A model generated the notes under the pieces. It was not told the DNA's origin, made no database searches, and worked only from the letters and a program-made list of their open reading frames with translations. Of a stretch of 48,804 nucleotides of DNA, positions 33,859 to 43,267 are shown piece after piece. Where the stretch lies: NCBI RefSeq assembly GCF_012910805.1, contig NZ_WTVK01000041.1:1-48804 (forward strand), in the 5' to 3' direction. Made by a program: the position numbers and the translations under genes. The DNA is from Aromatoleum evansii (GTDB taxonomy: Bacteria; Pseudomonadota; Gammaproteobacteria; Burkholderiales; Rhodocyclaceae). How positions within the stretch are numbered: the stretch's first letter is position 1; each line of letters begins with the position of its first letter.

Positions 33859-34708
33859 GGTCGAGCATCCTCTTGGTCATGTTGTGGATGAGTTCCTTGC
33901 GGTACCACGCGGTCGCGCGGACGTCGTCGATCGGGTTGACCTCGTCGCGCGCGGCGTTCGCGGCCGTCTCGATCGTCGCATCGTCGAGGCGGCGGCCTTC
34001 GAGCGCCGCTTCGGTGCGCTTCGCACGCACGGGCGTGGGCGCGACGGCGCCGAACGCGACGCGGATGTCGGTCAGCGCGCCGTCCTTCTTCACGCCGGCG
34101 ATGCCGATCGAGATCGTCGCGATGTCGAGCGCGGGCCGCGCGCCGAACTTGTAGAAGCGCGCGACGTGGCCCGGCTTCGGCAGCGGGATGCGCACCGCGG
34201 TCAGCAGCTCGTTCGCGGCGCGCTTCGTCCTGCCCGGGCCGGTGAAGTACTCCGCGAGCGGCATGCGGCGCGTCGTCACCGCGCCGTTGGGCTTCGACGC
34301 GAGCTCGACCTCGGCGTCGAGCACGATCAGCGGCACGAGCGTGTCGCCGGCGGGCGAGGCGTTGCTGATGTTGCCGCCGATCGTGCCGGCGTTGCGGATC
34401 TGGTCGCTCGCGAAGTGATCGCAGGCTTCCGCGAGCACCGGCGCGTTCTTCTTCACGAGCGGATCGTTGAGGATCGCGGTGATCGTCGTCGTCGCGCCGA
34501 TGCTCAGCCAGTCGCCGTCGAACGCGACGCCCGAGAGGCCGGCGACGTTGCGGATGTTCATCAGCGTCGCTTTGAACGCGATGCGGCCGGCCTTGGTCTG
34601 CGGCATCAGGTCGGTGCCGCCGGCCAGTATCGTCACCTCGCCTTGCTGCAGGATGCCGAGCGCCTCATCGAGGCTGTTCGGCGCGGCATATCTTTCGATT
34701 GCTGTCAT
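33842..34708 (-). CDS. FAD-binding subunit of the molybdenum hydroxylase
   Basis: This 288-residue subunit has the FAD motifs ILAGGTDLMP and TIGGNISNASPAGDTL of the CoxM/xanthine-dehydrogenase flavoprotein family. It has only one Cys and lacks the extra 4Fe-4S loop of 4-hydroxybenzoyl-CoA reductase HcrB. The chosen ATG at 34708 starts 13 bases after the mutase stop, with GAGG upstream; an ATG nine bases earlier is too close to it. Confidence 0.9.
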   Translation of the reverse strand: MTAIERYAAPNSLDEALGILQQGEVTILAGGTDLMPQTKAGRIAFKATLMNIRNVAGLSGVAFDGDWLSIGATTTITAILNDPLVKKNAPVLAEACDHFASDQIRNAGTIGGNISNASPAGDTLVPLIVLDAEVELASKPNGAVTTRRMPLAEYFTGPGRTKRAANELLTAVRIPLPKPGHVARFYKFGARPALDIATISIGIAGVKKDGALTDIRVAFGAVAPTPVRAKRTEAALEGRRLDDATIETAANAARDEVNPIDDVRATAWYRKELIHNMTKRMLDHVAQA

Positions 34709-34721
34709 TGTGGGCATGTCC

Positions 34722-36335
34722 TCAGAAGCGGATCGGTTCCTGGTACCGTCCATACACGTTCACCAGTTCCTTCGTGATCTCGCCGACGCTCGCGTAAGCC
34801 TTCACGGCCTCGACGATCGCCGGCATGGCGTTCGCACCGGTTCGCGCCGCGTTGCCGACGGCGGCGAGCGTGCGGGCGACGCGCTCGGCGTCGCGCTCGG
34901 CGCGTACCTTGTTGAGCGAGGCGATCTGCACGCGCGCGTCGTCCTCGTTGTACGTGTGGAATTCGACCGGATGCTCGTCCTCGTGCTCGTTGCGGTAGCA
35001 GTTGACGCCGACCTTGGGGAACTTGCCGGACTCGATGTCGCGCTGCATCTTGTACGCCTGCGCCGACACCTTCGCCTGTATCGCCCCTTCCGACACCAGC
35101 TTGACGATGCCGCCCTGCGCGTCGGTCTCGGCGATGATCTCTTCCATCTTCTGGCGCATCTGGTTCGTCATCGTTTCGACGTAGTACGAGCCGCCGAGCG
35201 GATCGACCGTCTCGGTGAGGCCCATCTCCGCGATGAGGATCTGCATCGTGCGCAGCGAGATGCGCGCCGAATATTCGGTCGGGATCGTGTAGGCCTCGTC
35301 GTACGAGCACAGCGCCATCGTCTGCGTGCCGGAGAGCGCGCTGATCAGCGCGTAGTACGCGCCGCGCACGATGTTGAGCTCGGGCTGCTCGAACGTGAGG
35401 CCCCCGCCGCCGCCGGCCGCGATCATGCGCAGCCACATCGAGCCCGGTTTTTCTGCCTTGTACTCATCCTTCATGATCTTGGCCCACAGGCTGCGCCCCG
35501 CGCGGAACTTGCAGACCTGCTCGAAGAGGTTGCCGAAGATGTTGAAGTTGTACGACAGCCGCCCGGCGAACTCGTCGACGTGCAGGCCGCGCGCGATGAC
35601 CTCGTCGGCATACGCGCGGGCGATGCAGAACGCGTAGGCCATCTCCTCGGCCGGTGTCGCGCCGGACTCGCGGATGTGGTAGCCGCAGACCGACACGGGG
35701 CTGTATTTCGGCGCGTGCGTCGCGCAATACTCGATCGTGTCGCCGACGAGCCTGATCGACGGCTGTACCGGGAAGATCCACGTGCCGCGGCCGATGAACT
35801 CCTTGAGGATGTCGTTCTGCGCGGTGCCGCGCAGCTGGTTCAGGTCGTAGCCGCGCTTCTCGGCCATCGCGAGGTACATCGCGATCGCGATCGCCGCGGC
35901 GCCGTTGATCGTCATCGACACGGTGATCTTGTCGAGGTCGATGCCGTCGAAGGCGATCTCGAAGTCGCGCAGCGTGTCGACCGACATGCCGACGCGGCCG
36001 ATCTCGCCTTCGGCCTGCGGGTCGTCCGAATCGAGGCCGATCTGCGTCGGCAGGTCGAACGCGACGTTGAGCCCCGTCTGGCCGTTCGCGATCAGGTACT
36101 TGAAGCGCTGGTTGGTGTCCTGCGGATTGCCGAAGCCGGCGTACTGCCGCATCGTCCATGGCTGCTTGCGGTACATCTCGCGGTGGATGCCGCGGGTGAA
36201 AGGGTACTCGCCGGGCAGGCCGATCATCGCGTCGCCGCCGCTCGCCGCGACATCGGCCGCGGTGTAGAGCGGCTGGACTTCGAGCCCGGATTCGTTGATG
36301 ACGCGCTTGAGCGTCGGCTGGGCGCGGTCGTTCAT
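34722..36335 (-). CDS. B12-dependent acyl-CoA mutase, large subunit (MCM-like active site)
   Basis: This 537-residue protein is the substrate-binding subunit of a methylmalonyl-CoA-mutase-family enzyme whose B12 domain is a separate protein (next gene). Family motifs are WTMRQYAGFG, GLDSDDPQAEGE, NDILKEF and SVCGYHIRESG. The residues that read the acyl group in methylmalonyl-CoA mutase, Tyr89, Arg207 and His244, are all present as Y65, R183 and H220 with identical spacing. Isobutyryl- and 2-hydroxyisobutyryl-CoA mutases change the Arg to Gln. The Arg predicts a substrate with a free carboxylate. It is coupled to the small subunit by an ATGA overlap. Methylmalonyl-CoA itself, or a larger alkylmalonyl or succinyl-type CoA, are both possible. 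Confidence 0.9.
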   Translation of the reverse strand: MNDRAQPTLKRVINESGLEVQPLYTAADVAASGGDAMIGLPGEYPFTRGIHREMYRKQPWTMRQYAGFGNPQDTNQRFKYLIANGQTGLNVAFDLPTQIGLDSDDPQAEGEIGRVGMSVDTLRDFEIAFDGIDLDKITVSMTINGAAAIAIAMYLAMAEKRGYDLNQLRGTAQNDILKEFIGRGTWIFPVQPSIRLVGDTIEYCATHAPKYSPVSVCGYHIRESGATPAEEMAYAFCIARAYADEVIARGLHVDEFAGRLSYNFNIFGNLFEQVCKFRAGRSLWAKIMKDEYKAEKPGSMWLRMIAAGGGGGLTFEQPELNIVRGAYYALISALSGTQTMALCSYDEAYTIPTEYSARISLRTMQILIAEMGLTETVDPLGGSYYVETMTNQMRQKMEEIIAETDAQGGIVKLVSEGAIQAKVSAQAYKMQRDIESGKFPKVGVNCYRNEHEDEHPVEFHTYNEDDARVQIASLNKVRAERDAERVARTLAAVGNAARTGANAMPAIVEAVKAYASVGEITKELVNVYGRYQEPIRF

Positions 36336-36760
36336 GCGGCGTTCTCCCGGATGCTCTCGCGGATGCTTTCACGGATGTACGCGGCGATCGCGTCGAGCTT
36401 GGCGCCGGTCGGGAAGATCCCCTTGAAGCCGAGCTCGCGCAGCGCATCGTGGTCCTGCGCCGGCAGGTTGCCGCCGATCATCCACAGCTTGTCGGCGAGG
36501 CCGTTCGCTTCGAGCAGCGGCTTCAACTTGCGGCAGAAGGGCAGGTGGGACCCCGCCATGCTCGAGAGCGCGATGACGTCGACGTCCTCGTCGAGGGCGA
36601 TCCGTGAAACCTGTTCCGGCGTCTGCCGCAGCCCGGTGTAGATGACTTCGAAGCCCGCATCCATCATCGCGCGGACGACGACTTTCGCGCCCTGGTCGTG
36701 GCCGTCGAGGCCGGGCTTCGCGAGCAGCACGCGGATGCGGCGTTGTGCGGTGTCGTTCAT
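36332..36760 (-). CDS. B12-dependent acyl-CoA mutase, small (cobalamin-binding) subunit
   Basis: This 142-residue protein is the cobalamin domain, with the base-off/His-on motif DGHDQG (19-24), SSMAGSH and IGGNLPAQD. It pairs with the large subunit, as in isobutyryl- and 2-hydroxyisobutyryl-CoA mutases. The C terminus carries a short repeated IRES-IRES-IREN tail from a 12-base tandem duplication. AAGGAGG precedes the ATG at 36760, which overlaps the preceding stop as ATGA. No MeaB-type chaperone gene lies in the window. Confidence 0.92.
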   Translation of the reverse strand: MNDTAQRRIRVLLAKPGLDGHDQGAKVVVRAMMDAGFEVIYTGLRQTPEQVSRIALDEDVDVIALSSMAGSHLPFCRKLKPLLEANGLADKLWMIGGNLPAQDHDALRELGFKGIFPTGAKLDAIAAYIRESIRESIRENAA

Positions 36761-37890
36761 GCGCTGACCTCCTTCGCAATGACGAGTTTGAGGATTTCGC
36801 TGGTGCCGCCGCCGATCAGCGTGAAGCGCACGTCGCGCAGGTAGCGCTGTACGGGGTATTCCATCGCGTAGCCGTAGGACGCGAGCACGCGCGCAGCCTG
36901 GTCGCAGATCGAGGCGGCCGTCTCGGTCGCGAACAGCTTCGCCATCGCGGCCTCCTTGTGGTGCGGGCGCTTCGCGTCGCACAGCCACGCGGCGCGATGG
37001 ACGAGGGCGGTCGCGGCTTCGAGCCCGGTCGCCATCTCGGCGAGCTTGAGCTGGATCGCCTGGAAGCGGTTGATCGGCTTGCCGAACTGCTGGCGTTCGC
37101 CAGCGTAGCGCACCGCTTCGTCCAAGGCGGCGCGCGCGACGCCGAGCGCCATCGCGCCGGTGATGATGCGGATCTCTGCGAGCGTCTTCTTTAGATGCCC
37201 TTCGCCGTCGCCTTCCTCTTTGGACAGACGATGGCTGTCCGGCACGAAACAGCCGTCGAACGCGACCTCCGAGGTCGGTAGCGCCCACACGCCCATCTTG
37301 TGGATCTCACGGCCGACGGTGAGGCCCTTGAAGTCCTTTTCGACGAGGAAGATCGTCAGCTTCCTTTCTTCGCCTGTGCGGGCGAATACGGTGAAGAAAT
37401 CGGCGACCGGGGCCGACGTGATCCACGTCTTCTGCCCGTTGATCACGTAGCCGCAGTCCACCTTTGTCGCTGTCGTGGCGATCGATTCGAGGTCGGAGCC
37501 CGCGTTCGGCTCGGTCATGCAGATCGCGCCGATCTTGTCGCCGCGCAGCGCCGGCTTGAACAGGCGCTCGACGATGTCGGCGTTGCCCAGCAGCTGCAGG
37601 AACTTCGTGCCCATCAGCGACTGCATCGCGACCGCGCCGGCGAGCGACATCGAGCCGCGCGCGACCTCGGTCAGCGCGAGACAGAACTCGGTCAGCGCGA
37701 GCCCGGTGCCGCCGACCGCCTCCGGATAGCGCATGCCGAAGAAGCCGAGCTCGGCGAGCTCGCGGAAGAGCGAGCGCGGGAACGCGTGCGCCTCGTCGAG
37801 CGCGGCCGCCTGCGGCGCGATGCGCTCGTCGCAGAAGCGCGCGAAGGTGTCCTGGATCGCGCGTTGTTCGTCGGTCAGGTCGAAGTTCAT
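36757..37890 (-). CDS. Acyl-CoA dehydrogenase family protein with unusual active site
   Basis: This 377-residue protein is a clear acyl-CoA dehydrogenase (ICMTEPNAGSD, WITSAPVAD, ERQQFGKPI). The Glu376 position of medium-chain enzymes is Gly361 (IGGGTSEI). The alternative site of long-chain and isovaleryl enzymes is Ile, with a Glu one residue before (AEIRIITG). So the catalytic base is not where either class has it. It could be a dehydrogenase with a shifted base or act as an unusual dehydrogenase or reductase in this pathway. It sits between HyuB and the mutase, joined by stop/start overlaps on both sides. Confidence 0.87.
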   Translation of the reverse strand: MNFDLTDEQRAIQDTFARFCDERIAPQAAALDEAHAFPRSLFRELAELGFFGMRYPEAVGGTGLALTEFCLALTEVARGSMSLAGAVAMQSLMGTKFLQLLGNADIVERLFKPALRGDKIGAICMTEPNAGSDLESIATTATKVDCGYVINGQKTWITSAPVADFFTVFARTGEERKLTIFLVEKDFKGLTVGREIHKMGVWALPTSEVAFDGCFVPDSHRLSKEEGDGEGHLKKTLAEIRIITGAMALGVARAALDEAVRYAGERQQFGKPINRFQAIQLKLAEMATGLEAATALVHRAAWLCDAKRPHHKEAAMAKLFATETAASICDQAARVLASYGYAMEYPVQRYLRDVRFTLIGGGTSEILKLVIAKEVSA

Positions 37891-39584
37891 CAGGCGGTTC
37901 CTTCGGCTGCGTAGCCGTACTTCTCGCGCGCCGCCTCCTCCGAGATCACGCCGTTGCGGATCTCCTCGGCGAGGAGCTTGCGGTCGCGCCGCTTCGGATC
38001 GCCGTAGCCGCCGCCGCCGCTCGCGACCTGGTGGTAGATCGTGCCCTTAGGCACGCCGGTGATCAGGTCCTTGTTCTTCGGTACGACGGTCGTGCCGTCG
38101 GGGTAGTGCAGGCGGATGAAGTTCAGCCCGCCCTCGCAGCCGCCGAAGAGCCCGAACGCCGGCTCGAAGTCGCCGTCGCCGAAGGTCACGAGCTGGGTGT
38201 CGTTGGAGCCGATCTCGAAGACCGTCTCGACGCCGAGCCCGCCGCGCCATTCGCCGGCGCCGGCCGAGTCGGTCATCAGCTCGTGGCGGATCAGGCGGTG
38301 CGGCGTCTGCTGCTCGAACATCTCGTAGTCCTGGTCGAGCACGCCGCCGGACGCATCGATCATGCCGATGTGGTCGTAGCCGTCCGTGCCGCGCATCGCG
38401 CCGGAGCCGCCCTTGAGGCCCATGAAGCCGATGTCCACGTATTTCTCGTTGGTCTTCGGGTCGATGCCGGTCGTGAGGCTCGCGAGCAGGTTGTTCCAGC
38501 CGGCGGTCACGCGCTCGGGCATCACCGGGGCGAGGGCGCGCTGGATCGCGTCGGCATTCGGAGGGCACAGGTGGTTGCCGAAGGTTGTCGCCTTCGGGTA
38601 CGCAGCGTTGAGGATCGTGCCCTCGGGGATCACGATCTCGATCGGCTGCACCATGCCTTCGTTGTGCGGGATGTCGGGATTCACCATCTGCAAGAGCGTC
38701 AGGATCGTCGCCGATGCGCTCGACGTGAAGGTGCCGTTCACGAAGCCGTTGGTCTGCGGGTCGGTGCGCGAGTAGTCGAAGCGGATCGCGCGGTCTTTCA
38801 CCTCGATGTCGACGCGGATCGTGAACTCCGAGCCGACGTGCCGGCCGTCGTAGAACACCTTGCCTTCGCCCGAATAGCGGCCGTTCGGGATCTTCGCGAT
38901 CTCGGCCTCCATCATCCGGCGCGTCGCGTCGAACAGCGCCTGCTTGTGCGCGTCGTAGCTCGCGACGCCGTACTTGCCGAGCAGTTCCAGCAGGCGCCGC
39001 TCGCCGACCGTGCAGGCGCCCATCTCGGCCTTCATGTCGTGCTGCACGATGTCGAGCCGCACGTTCGCGAAGATCAGGTTCCACACGTCCTTGCGCAATT
39101 TGCCCTTGTCGACGACCTTCACCGGCGGGATGCGCAGCGCCTCCTGCCACACCTCGACCGCGTTCGGGTTGTAGCCGCCGGCGACCGCGCCGCCGATGTC
39201 GGCCTGGTGGCCCTTGACCGCCGTCCACGCGACCAGCCGCCCCTCGAAGAACACCGGCTTGAACACCGCGACGTCGTTGTTCTGGTTGCCGAGGCTGAAG
39301 ACGTCGTTGTGGAAGATCACGTCGCCCGGGTGCAAGTCGTCGCCGAAGTAGTCCTTGATGTACTTGCACACCGGTGCGAGCGAGAACGCGAGGATGGGCA
39401 GGTTCTCGGTCTGTTCGAGCATGTTGCCGTCGCCGTCGTAGAGGCCGGTGACGTAGTCCTTGGCCTCGCACAGGATCGGCGAGCGCGTCGTCTGCTCCAT
39501 CGAGATGCTCATCTCGTCGGTGATCGAGCGGAAGGTCCGCGCGTACACCGACAGCAGGATCGGGTCGATTTTCGCGGTGCTCAT
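37890..39584 (-). CDS. Hydantoinase B/oxoprolinase-type subunit (HyuB)
   Basis: This 564-residue protein belongs to the HyuB family: PILCEAKDYVTGLYD, DVIFHNDVFSLGNQNNDV, PHNEGMVQPIEI and the Gly-rich GGGGYGDPKRRD near the C terminus. With HyuA it forms either an ATP-dependent cyclic-amide hydrolase (oxoprolinase, hydantoinase, caprolactamase) or an ATP-dependent ketone carboxylase (acetone or acetophenone carboxylase type). No small gamma subunit gene of the acetone-carboxylase type is present. The start at 39584 overlaps the HyuA stop. Confidence 0.88.
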   Translation of the reverse strand: MSTAKIDPILLSVYARTFRSITDEMSISMEQTTRSPILCEAKDYVTGLYDGDGNMLEQTENLPILAFSLAPVCKYIKDYFGDDLHPGDVIFHNDVFSLGNQNNDVAVFKPVFFEGRLVAWTAVKGHQADIGGAVAGGYNPNAVEVWQEALRIPPVKVVDKGKLRKDVWNLIFANVRLDIVQHDMKAEMGACTVGERRLLELLGKYGVASYDAHKQALFDATRRMMEAEIAKIPNGRYSGEGKVFYDGRHVGSEFTIRVDIEVKDRAIRFDYSRTDPQTNGFVNGTFTSSASATILTLLQMVNPDIPHNEGMVQPIEIVIPEGTILNAAYPKATTFGNHLCPPNADAIQRALAPVMPERVTAGWNNLLASLTTGIDPKTNEKYVDIGFMGLKGGSGAMRGTDGYDHIGMIDASGGVLDQDYEMFEQQTPHRLIRHELMTDSAGAGEWRGGLGVETVFEIGSNDTQLVTFGDGDFEPAFGLFGGCEGGLNFIRLHYPDGTTVVPKNKDLITGVPKGTIYHQVASGGGGYGDPKRRDRKLLAEEIRNGVISEEAAREKYGYAAEGTA

Positions 39585-41707
39585 GCCACAGCCTCCTTCT
39601 TGTCCTTGATGCACGATGCGACGAGGTCTGCGCGACCCTTCTGGTACAGCGCGAACGAGCCGAGCGCGTCCACCACGCAGTCGTACGACGCGGACACGAA
39701 GATCGCGGTCGTCTCCTGCTCGATCATCGCCGGCCCGTCGATGCGGTTGCCGTGGCGCATCCTGTGGCCGTCATAGACCGGCACTTCGCGGAACTTCTTC
39801 GTCTCGGGGATATAGACGGCGCGCTTGCACTTCAACGCGTGCGAGGCGTCGTCGCCCGCCCATTCCTCATGGCGCGCGACCGGCTTGTCGGTGATGCCGA
39901 TCGCCTGCACGCGCACGTTGATGACCTCGACCGGCGTGTTTTCCTGTTCCAGCGAGTAGCCGTACAGCCGGTTGTGCTCGGCGTGGAATGCGCGCGCGAT
40001 CGCAGCGGCATCGCCCGCCTCGACGAGCTCGCGCGGCACGACGAAGGAGACCTCGTGGTACTGCTTCACGTAGCGGCAGTCGAGCTTGACGTCGAAGCGG
40101 CGGCGCGCCTCGGGGATGCGCTCCTCGTCGAGCAGGCGCGCGCCCTCGGCCGCCATCGCGTCGATGATCGCGCCGAGCTTCGCCCAGTCGATCGCGTCGA
40201 GCCGAGATACGAAGGTGCGCACGAAGTCGTGCTTGAGCTCGCTCATCAGCATGCCGAACGCGCACAGCACCGACGACTCGCGCGGCACGATCTGCAGCGG
40301 GATCTCCAGCTCCTCGCAGATCAGGCACGAGTGGATCGGGCCGGCGCCGCCCGCGGGAATGAACGGGAACTCGCGCGGATCGAAGCCGCGCTTGATCGTC
40401 ACTTCGCGCACGCCCTGCGCCATGTTGTTGCACGCGACGCGGTACATACCGGCCGCCGCGTCCTCGATCGAAAGCCCCATCGGTGTGGCGACGTGTTCGA
40501 GGATCGCCGCGCGCGCGGCCTCGACATCGAGCTTCATCCTGCCGCCGGCGAAGAAATCCGGGTCGAGGTAGCCCAGCACGACGTTGGCATCGGTCGTCGC
40601 CGGCAGCCTGCCGCCCTTGCCATAGCAGGCCGGGCCGGGGTCCGCGCCGGCGCTCTGCGGGCCCATCCGCAGCAGGCCCCCTTCGTCGAGCCAGCCGATC
40701 GAGCCGCCGCCTGCGCCTATCGTGTGGATGTCGAGCATCGGCAGCGCGATCTTGTGGCGCGCGATCTCGCCGTCGTTCTTGATCATGGGCGCATCGACCG
40801 CGACGGAGGCCTCGAAGCTTGTTCCGCCCATGTCGGTGATGATGCATTTGTTCTGGCCATGCACGCGCACGTAGTGCAGCCCCGCGCCGGGGCCGCCGGC
40901 CGGGCCCGACAGCAGCGTCAGCGCCGCATTTTCGCGCGCGAGCTGCGGCGAGATGACGCCGCCGTTCGACTGCATGATCAGCAGCAGGCCGTCGAAGCCG
41001 ATGCCCTTCAACCGGCCGACGAGCTGGTCGAGGTAGTGGTTCAGCTTCGGGCCGACGTAGGAGTTCAGCGCCGTCGTGCTGACGCGCTCGTAGAAGCGGA
41101 TCGACGGCAGCAGATCCGTCGATACCGACAGGTAGGCGTCCGGCAGTTCGCGCCGCACGAGCTTGGCCGCGGCCTGCTCGTGCGCGGGGTTCGCGAACGA
41201 GTTCATGAAGCAGATCGACACCGCCTGCACGCCTTCGTCACGGAAGAGGGCGATCGCCTCCTTCACGGCGTCGAGGTCGAGCGGCGCGGTCTCGACGCCG
41301 TCGCGGTCGAGCCGGCCCGGAATCCCCGCCCTGAGATAGCGCGGCACGAGCGGCTTCACGTTCGTGTAGCGGTTGTTGTACTGCTCCTCGCGCACGCCGC
41401 GGCGCATCTCGAGCGCGTCGCGCACGCCTTCGGTCGTCAGCAGGCCGCTTTTCGCGCCGGTGCCGGTCAGCGTCGCGTTGGTCGTCACCGTGGTGCCGTG
41501 CACGATCGTGGCGATCGTCGGCGCGAAGGCTTCGAGCGTCATCGGCGGGTTCATGCTCGCGGCGATGTCGCGCAGGCCATTCACGACCGCGATCGACGGG
41601 TCCGACGGCGTCGACAGGGTCTTGAAGATCGCCGGCTCGGCGCCGTCGCGCGTGACGACGAAATCGGTGAAGGTGCCGCCGACGTCGATTCCGATTTTCA
41701 ATGTCAT
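39581..41707 (-). CDS. Hydantoinase A/oxoprolinase-type ATPase subunit (HyuA)
   Basis: This 708-residue protein begins with the ASKHA ATP-binding signature IGIDVGGTFTDFVV and has DMGGTSFEASV, IHTIGAGGGSI and PIHSCLICEELEIP downstream, the HyuA pattern. It phosphorylates a carbonyl or enol oxygen to drive ring opening or carboxylation by the HyuB subunit. Next to a molybdenum hydroxylase it could open a lactam made by ring hydroxylation; next to a carboxylate-type mutase it could add CO2 to a ketone. Both are inferences. The start overlaps the ligase stop (TGATG). Confidence 0.88.
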   Translation of the reverse strand: MTLKIGIDVGGTFTDFVVTRDGAEPAIFKTLSTPSDPSIAVVNGLRDIAASMNPPMTLEAFAPTIATIVHGTTVTTNATLTGTGAKSGLLTTEGVRDALEMRRGVREEQYNNRYTNVKPLVPRYLRAGIPGRLDRDGVETAPLDLDAVKEAIALFRDEGVQAVSICFMNSFANPAHEQAAAKLVRRELPDAYLSVSTDLLPSIRFYERVSTTALNSYVGPKLNHYLDQLVGRLKGIGFDGLLLIMQSNGGVISPQLARENAALTLLSGPAGGPGAGLHYVRVHGQNKCIITDMGGTSFEASVAVDAPMIKNDGEIARHKIALPMLDIHTIGAGGGSIGWLDEGGLLRMGPQSAGADPGPACYGKGGRLPATTDANVVLGYLDPDFFAGGRMKLDVEAARAAILEHVATPMGLSIEDAAAGMYRVACNNMAQGVREVTIKRGFDPREFPFIPAGGAGPIHSCLICEELEIPLQIVPRESSVLCAFGMLMSELKHDFVRTFVSRLDAIDWAKLGAIIDAMAAEGARLLDEERIPEARRRFDVKLDCRYVKQYHEVSFVVPRELVEAGDAAAIARAFHAEHNRLYGYSLEQENTPVEVINVRVQAIGITDKPVARHEEWAGDDASHALKCKRAVYIPETKKFREVPVYDGHRMRHGNRIDGPAMIEQETTAIFVSASYDCVVDALGSFALYQKGRADLVASCIKDKKEAVA

Positions 41708-43239
41708 CAGATGTGCTCCATGAACGTTTTGCGCGCGACCAGACGCCGCACTTCGTCCTTGCGGACCTTGCCCAGCGCGGTGCGCGGGAGTTCGTCGATG
41801 AACAACACTTCCTTAGGCAGCTTGTACCGGGCGATGCGGCCGTCCAGGAGCTTCAGGACGCCGTCCGCATCGAGCGTCGAGCCCGCGTGCGTGACGATGA
41901 CCGCAACGACGCATTCGCCCCAGCGCTCGTCGGGGCGACCGACGACGGCCACTTCGGCGATGTCGGGCGACTCGGCGAGGAGGTTCTCGATCTCAGCCGG
42001 ATAGATGTTCTCGCCGCCGGAGATGATCATTTCCTTCTTGCGCCCGTCGACCCACAGCCAGCCGTCGGCGTCGAAATGCCCCATGTCGCCGGTGTGGAAC
42101 CAGCCGTCCTTGAGCGCCGCGGCGGTCGCCTGCGGGTTGTTCCAGTAACCGGCCATGACGTTCGGGCCGCGCACGAGGATCTCGCCACTGACACCGGTCT
42201 TCGCCTCGCCATCGCCTTCGGCCGCGACGCGCAGGCTGCAGTGGCGCGCCGCCCGTCCGGCCGCGCCGGCATGGGTCCGGGCGTCCGCGGCTTTCACGTA
42301 GGCCGCGATCGGGCTCGTTTCGGTCGAGCCGTAGATCTGCACGAGCGGCACGCCGCGCTCATGCACCGCGCGGAAGAGCCGGTCCGGCACGATCGTCGAG
42401 CCCGTCGTGATCATGCGCAGGCTGGAGAAGTCGGCCTTCGCCCAGCGCGGGTGCGCCATCATCGCCTCGATCTGTGCCGGCACCAGGACGGTCAGCGTGA
42501 TGCGCTCGCGCTCGATCGCATCGAAGGTCGCCTCGACGTCGAACTTCGGATGCAGCACGACCGTGCAGCCGAGCGACAGGGCAGGGGTGGTCTGGTTGTT
42601 CAGCCCGCCGACATGGAAGAGCGGCAGGGTCGTCAGCACGCGGTCCTTGCTCGTCAGATCGTGCAGGTCGACGCTGTTCGCGGCATTCCACGCGAGCGCG
42701 TCCTGCGTGAGGAGGGCGCCTTTGGCCTTGCCGGTCGTCCCCGACGTGTAGCAGATCAGCAATGGCGTGTCGGGGCCGACTCGCGGGTCGTGCGGCGCGG
42801 GCAGACTGCCGCGCCGCATCAGGTCGTCGTAGGCGATCCAGCCGGGCAGCGGCGCGCCGAACGCGACCAGCGTCACCCCGGCGAGCGCGTCGCGGAAGGC
42901 GTCGACCTGCTCGACGAAGCGCGGCTCGACGAGCAGCACCGTCGGTGGACAGTCGGCGAGCAGTTGCCGGTGCTCGGGTCCCGCGAGCCGCCAGTTCAGC
43001 GGCATGAAGAGCGCCCCCAGACGCGCGCAGGCGAACAGCGCCGCGAGCGTCTCGGGGCGGTTGTAGCCGAGAAACGCGACACAGTCGCCGCGCTCCACGC
43101 CCGACACGCGGAGCGCCGACGCGAGCCGCTCGATCTCGGCGGCGAACGCCGCGTACGTCAGGTCGCGCTCCGGAAAGCGGATCGCCGTCTTGTCGGGCGC
43201 AAGCCCGGCCTGACGGACGATCCATTCGGACATGTCCAT
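41707..43239 (-). CDS. AMP-forming acyl-CoA ligase
   Basis: This 510-residue enzyme is a fatty-acyl/aryl-CoA synthetase with the P-loop CYTSGTTGKAKGALLT, IYGSTETSPI, GWFHTGDMG, the hinge GRKKEMIISGGENIYPAEIE and the catalytic Lys segment ALGKVRK. It activates an acid that enters this pathway. The ATG at 43239 is chosen because GGAGGAGGA lies six bases before it; in-frame ATGs at 43245 and 43233 are alternatives. It is coupled to HyuA. Confidence 0.9.
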   Translation of the reverse strand: MDMSEWIVRQAGLAPDKTAIRFPERDLTYAAFAAEIERLASALRVSGVERGDCVAFLGYNRPETLAALFACARLGALFMPLNWRLAGPEHRQLLADCPPTVLLVEPRFVEQVDAFRDALAGVTLVAFGAPLPGWIAYDDLMRRGSLPAPHDPRVGPDTPLLICYTSGTTGKAKGALLTQDALAWNAANSVDLHDLTSKDRVLTTLPLFHVGGLNNQTTPALSLGCTVVLHPKFDVEATFDAIERERITLTVLVPAQIEAMMAHPRWAKADFSSLRMITTGSTIVPDRLFRAVHERGVPLVQIYGSTETSPIAAYVKAADARTHAGAAGRAARHCSLRVAAEGDGEAKTGVSGEILVRGPNVMAGYWNNPQATAAALKDGWFHTGDMGHFDADGWLWVDGRKKEMIISGGENIYPAEIENLLAESPDIAEVAVVGRPDERWGECVVAVIVTHAGSTLDADGVLKLLDGRIARYKLPKEVLFIDELPRTALGKVRKDEVRRLVARKTFMEHI

Positions 43240-43267
43240 CCCCATTCCTCCTCCAAGTTCGGTCACG

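Noticed and set aside
30963-34708. Assignment of the molybdenum enzyme as 4-hydroxybenzoyl-CoA reductase (HcrABC)
   Set aside because: The FAD subunit has a single Cys and lacks the additional 4Fe-4S loop characteristic of HcrB.
34722-36760. Assignment of the mutase as isobutyryl-CoA or 2-hydroxyisobutyryl-CoA mutase
   Set aside because: The split layout fits, but Y65 and R183 match the methylmalonyl-CoA mutase pair, whereas those enzymes have Phe or Ile and Gln.
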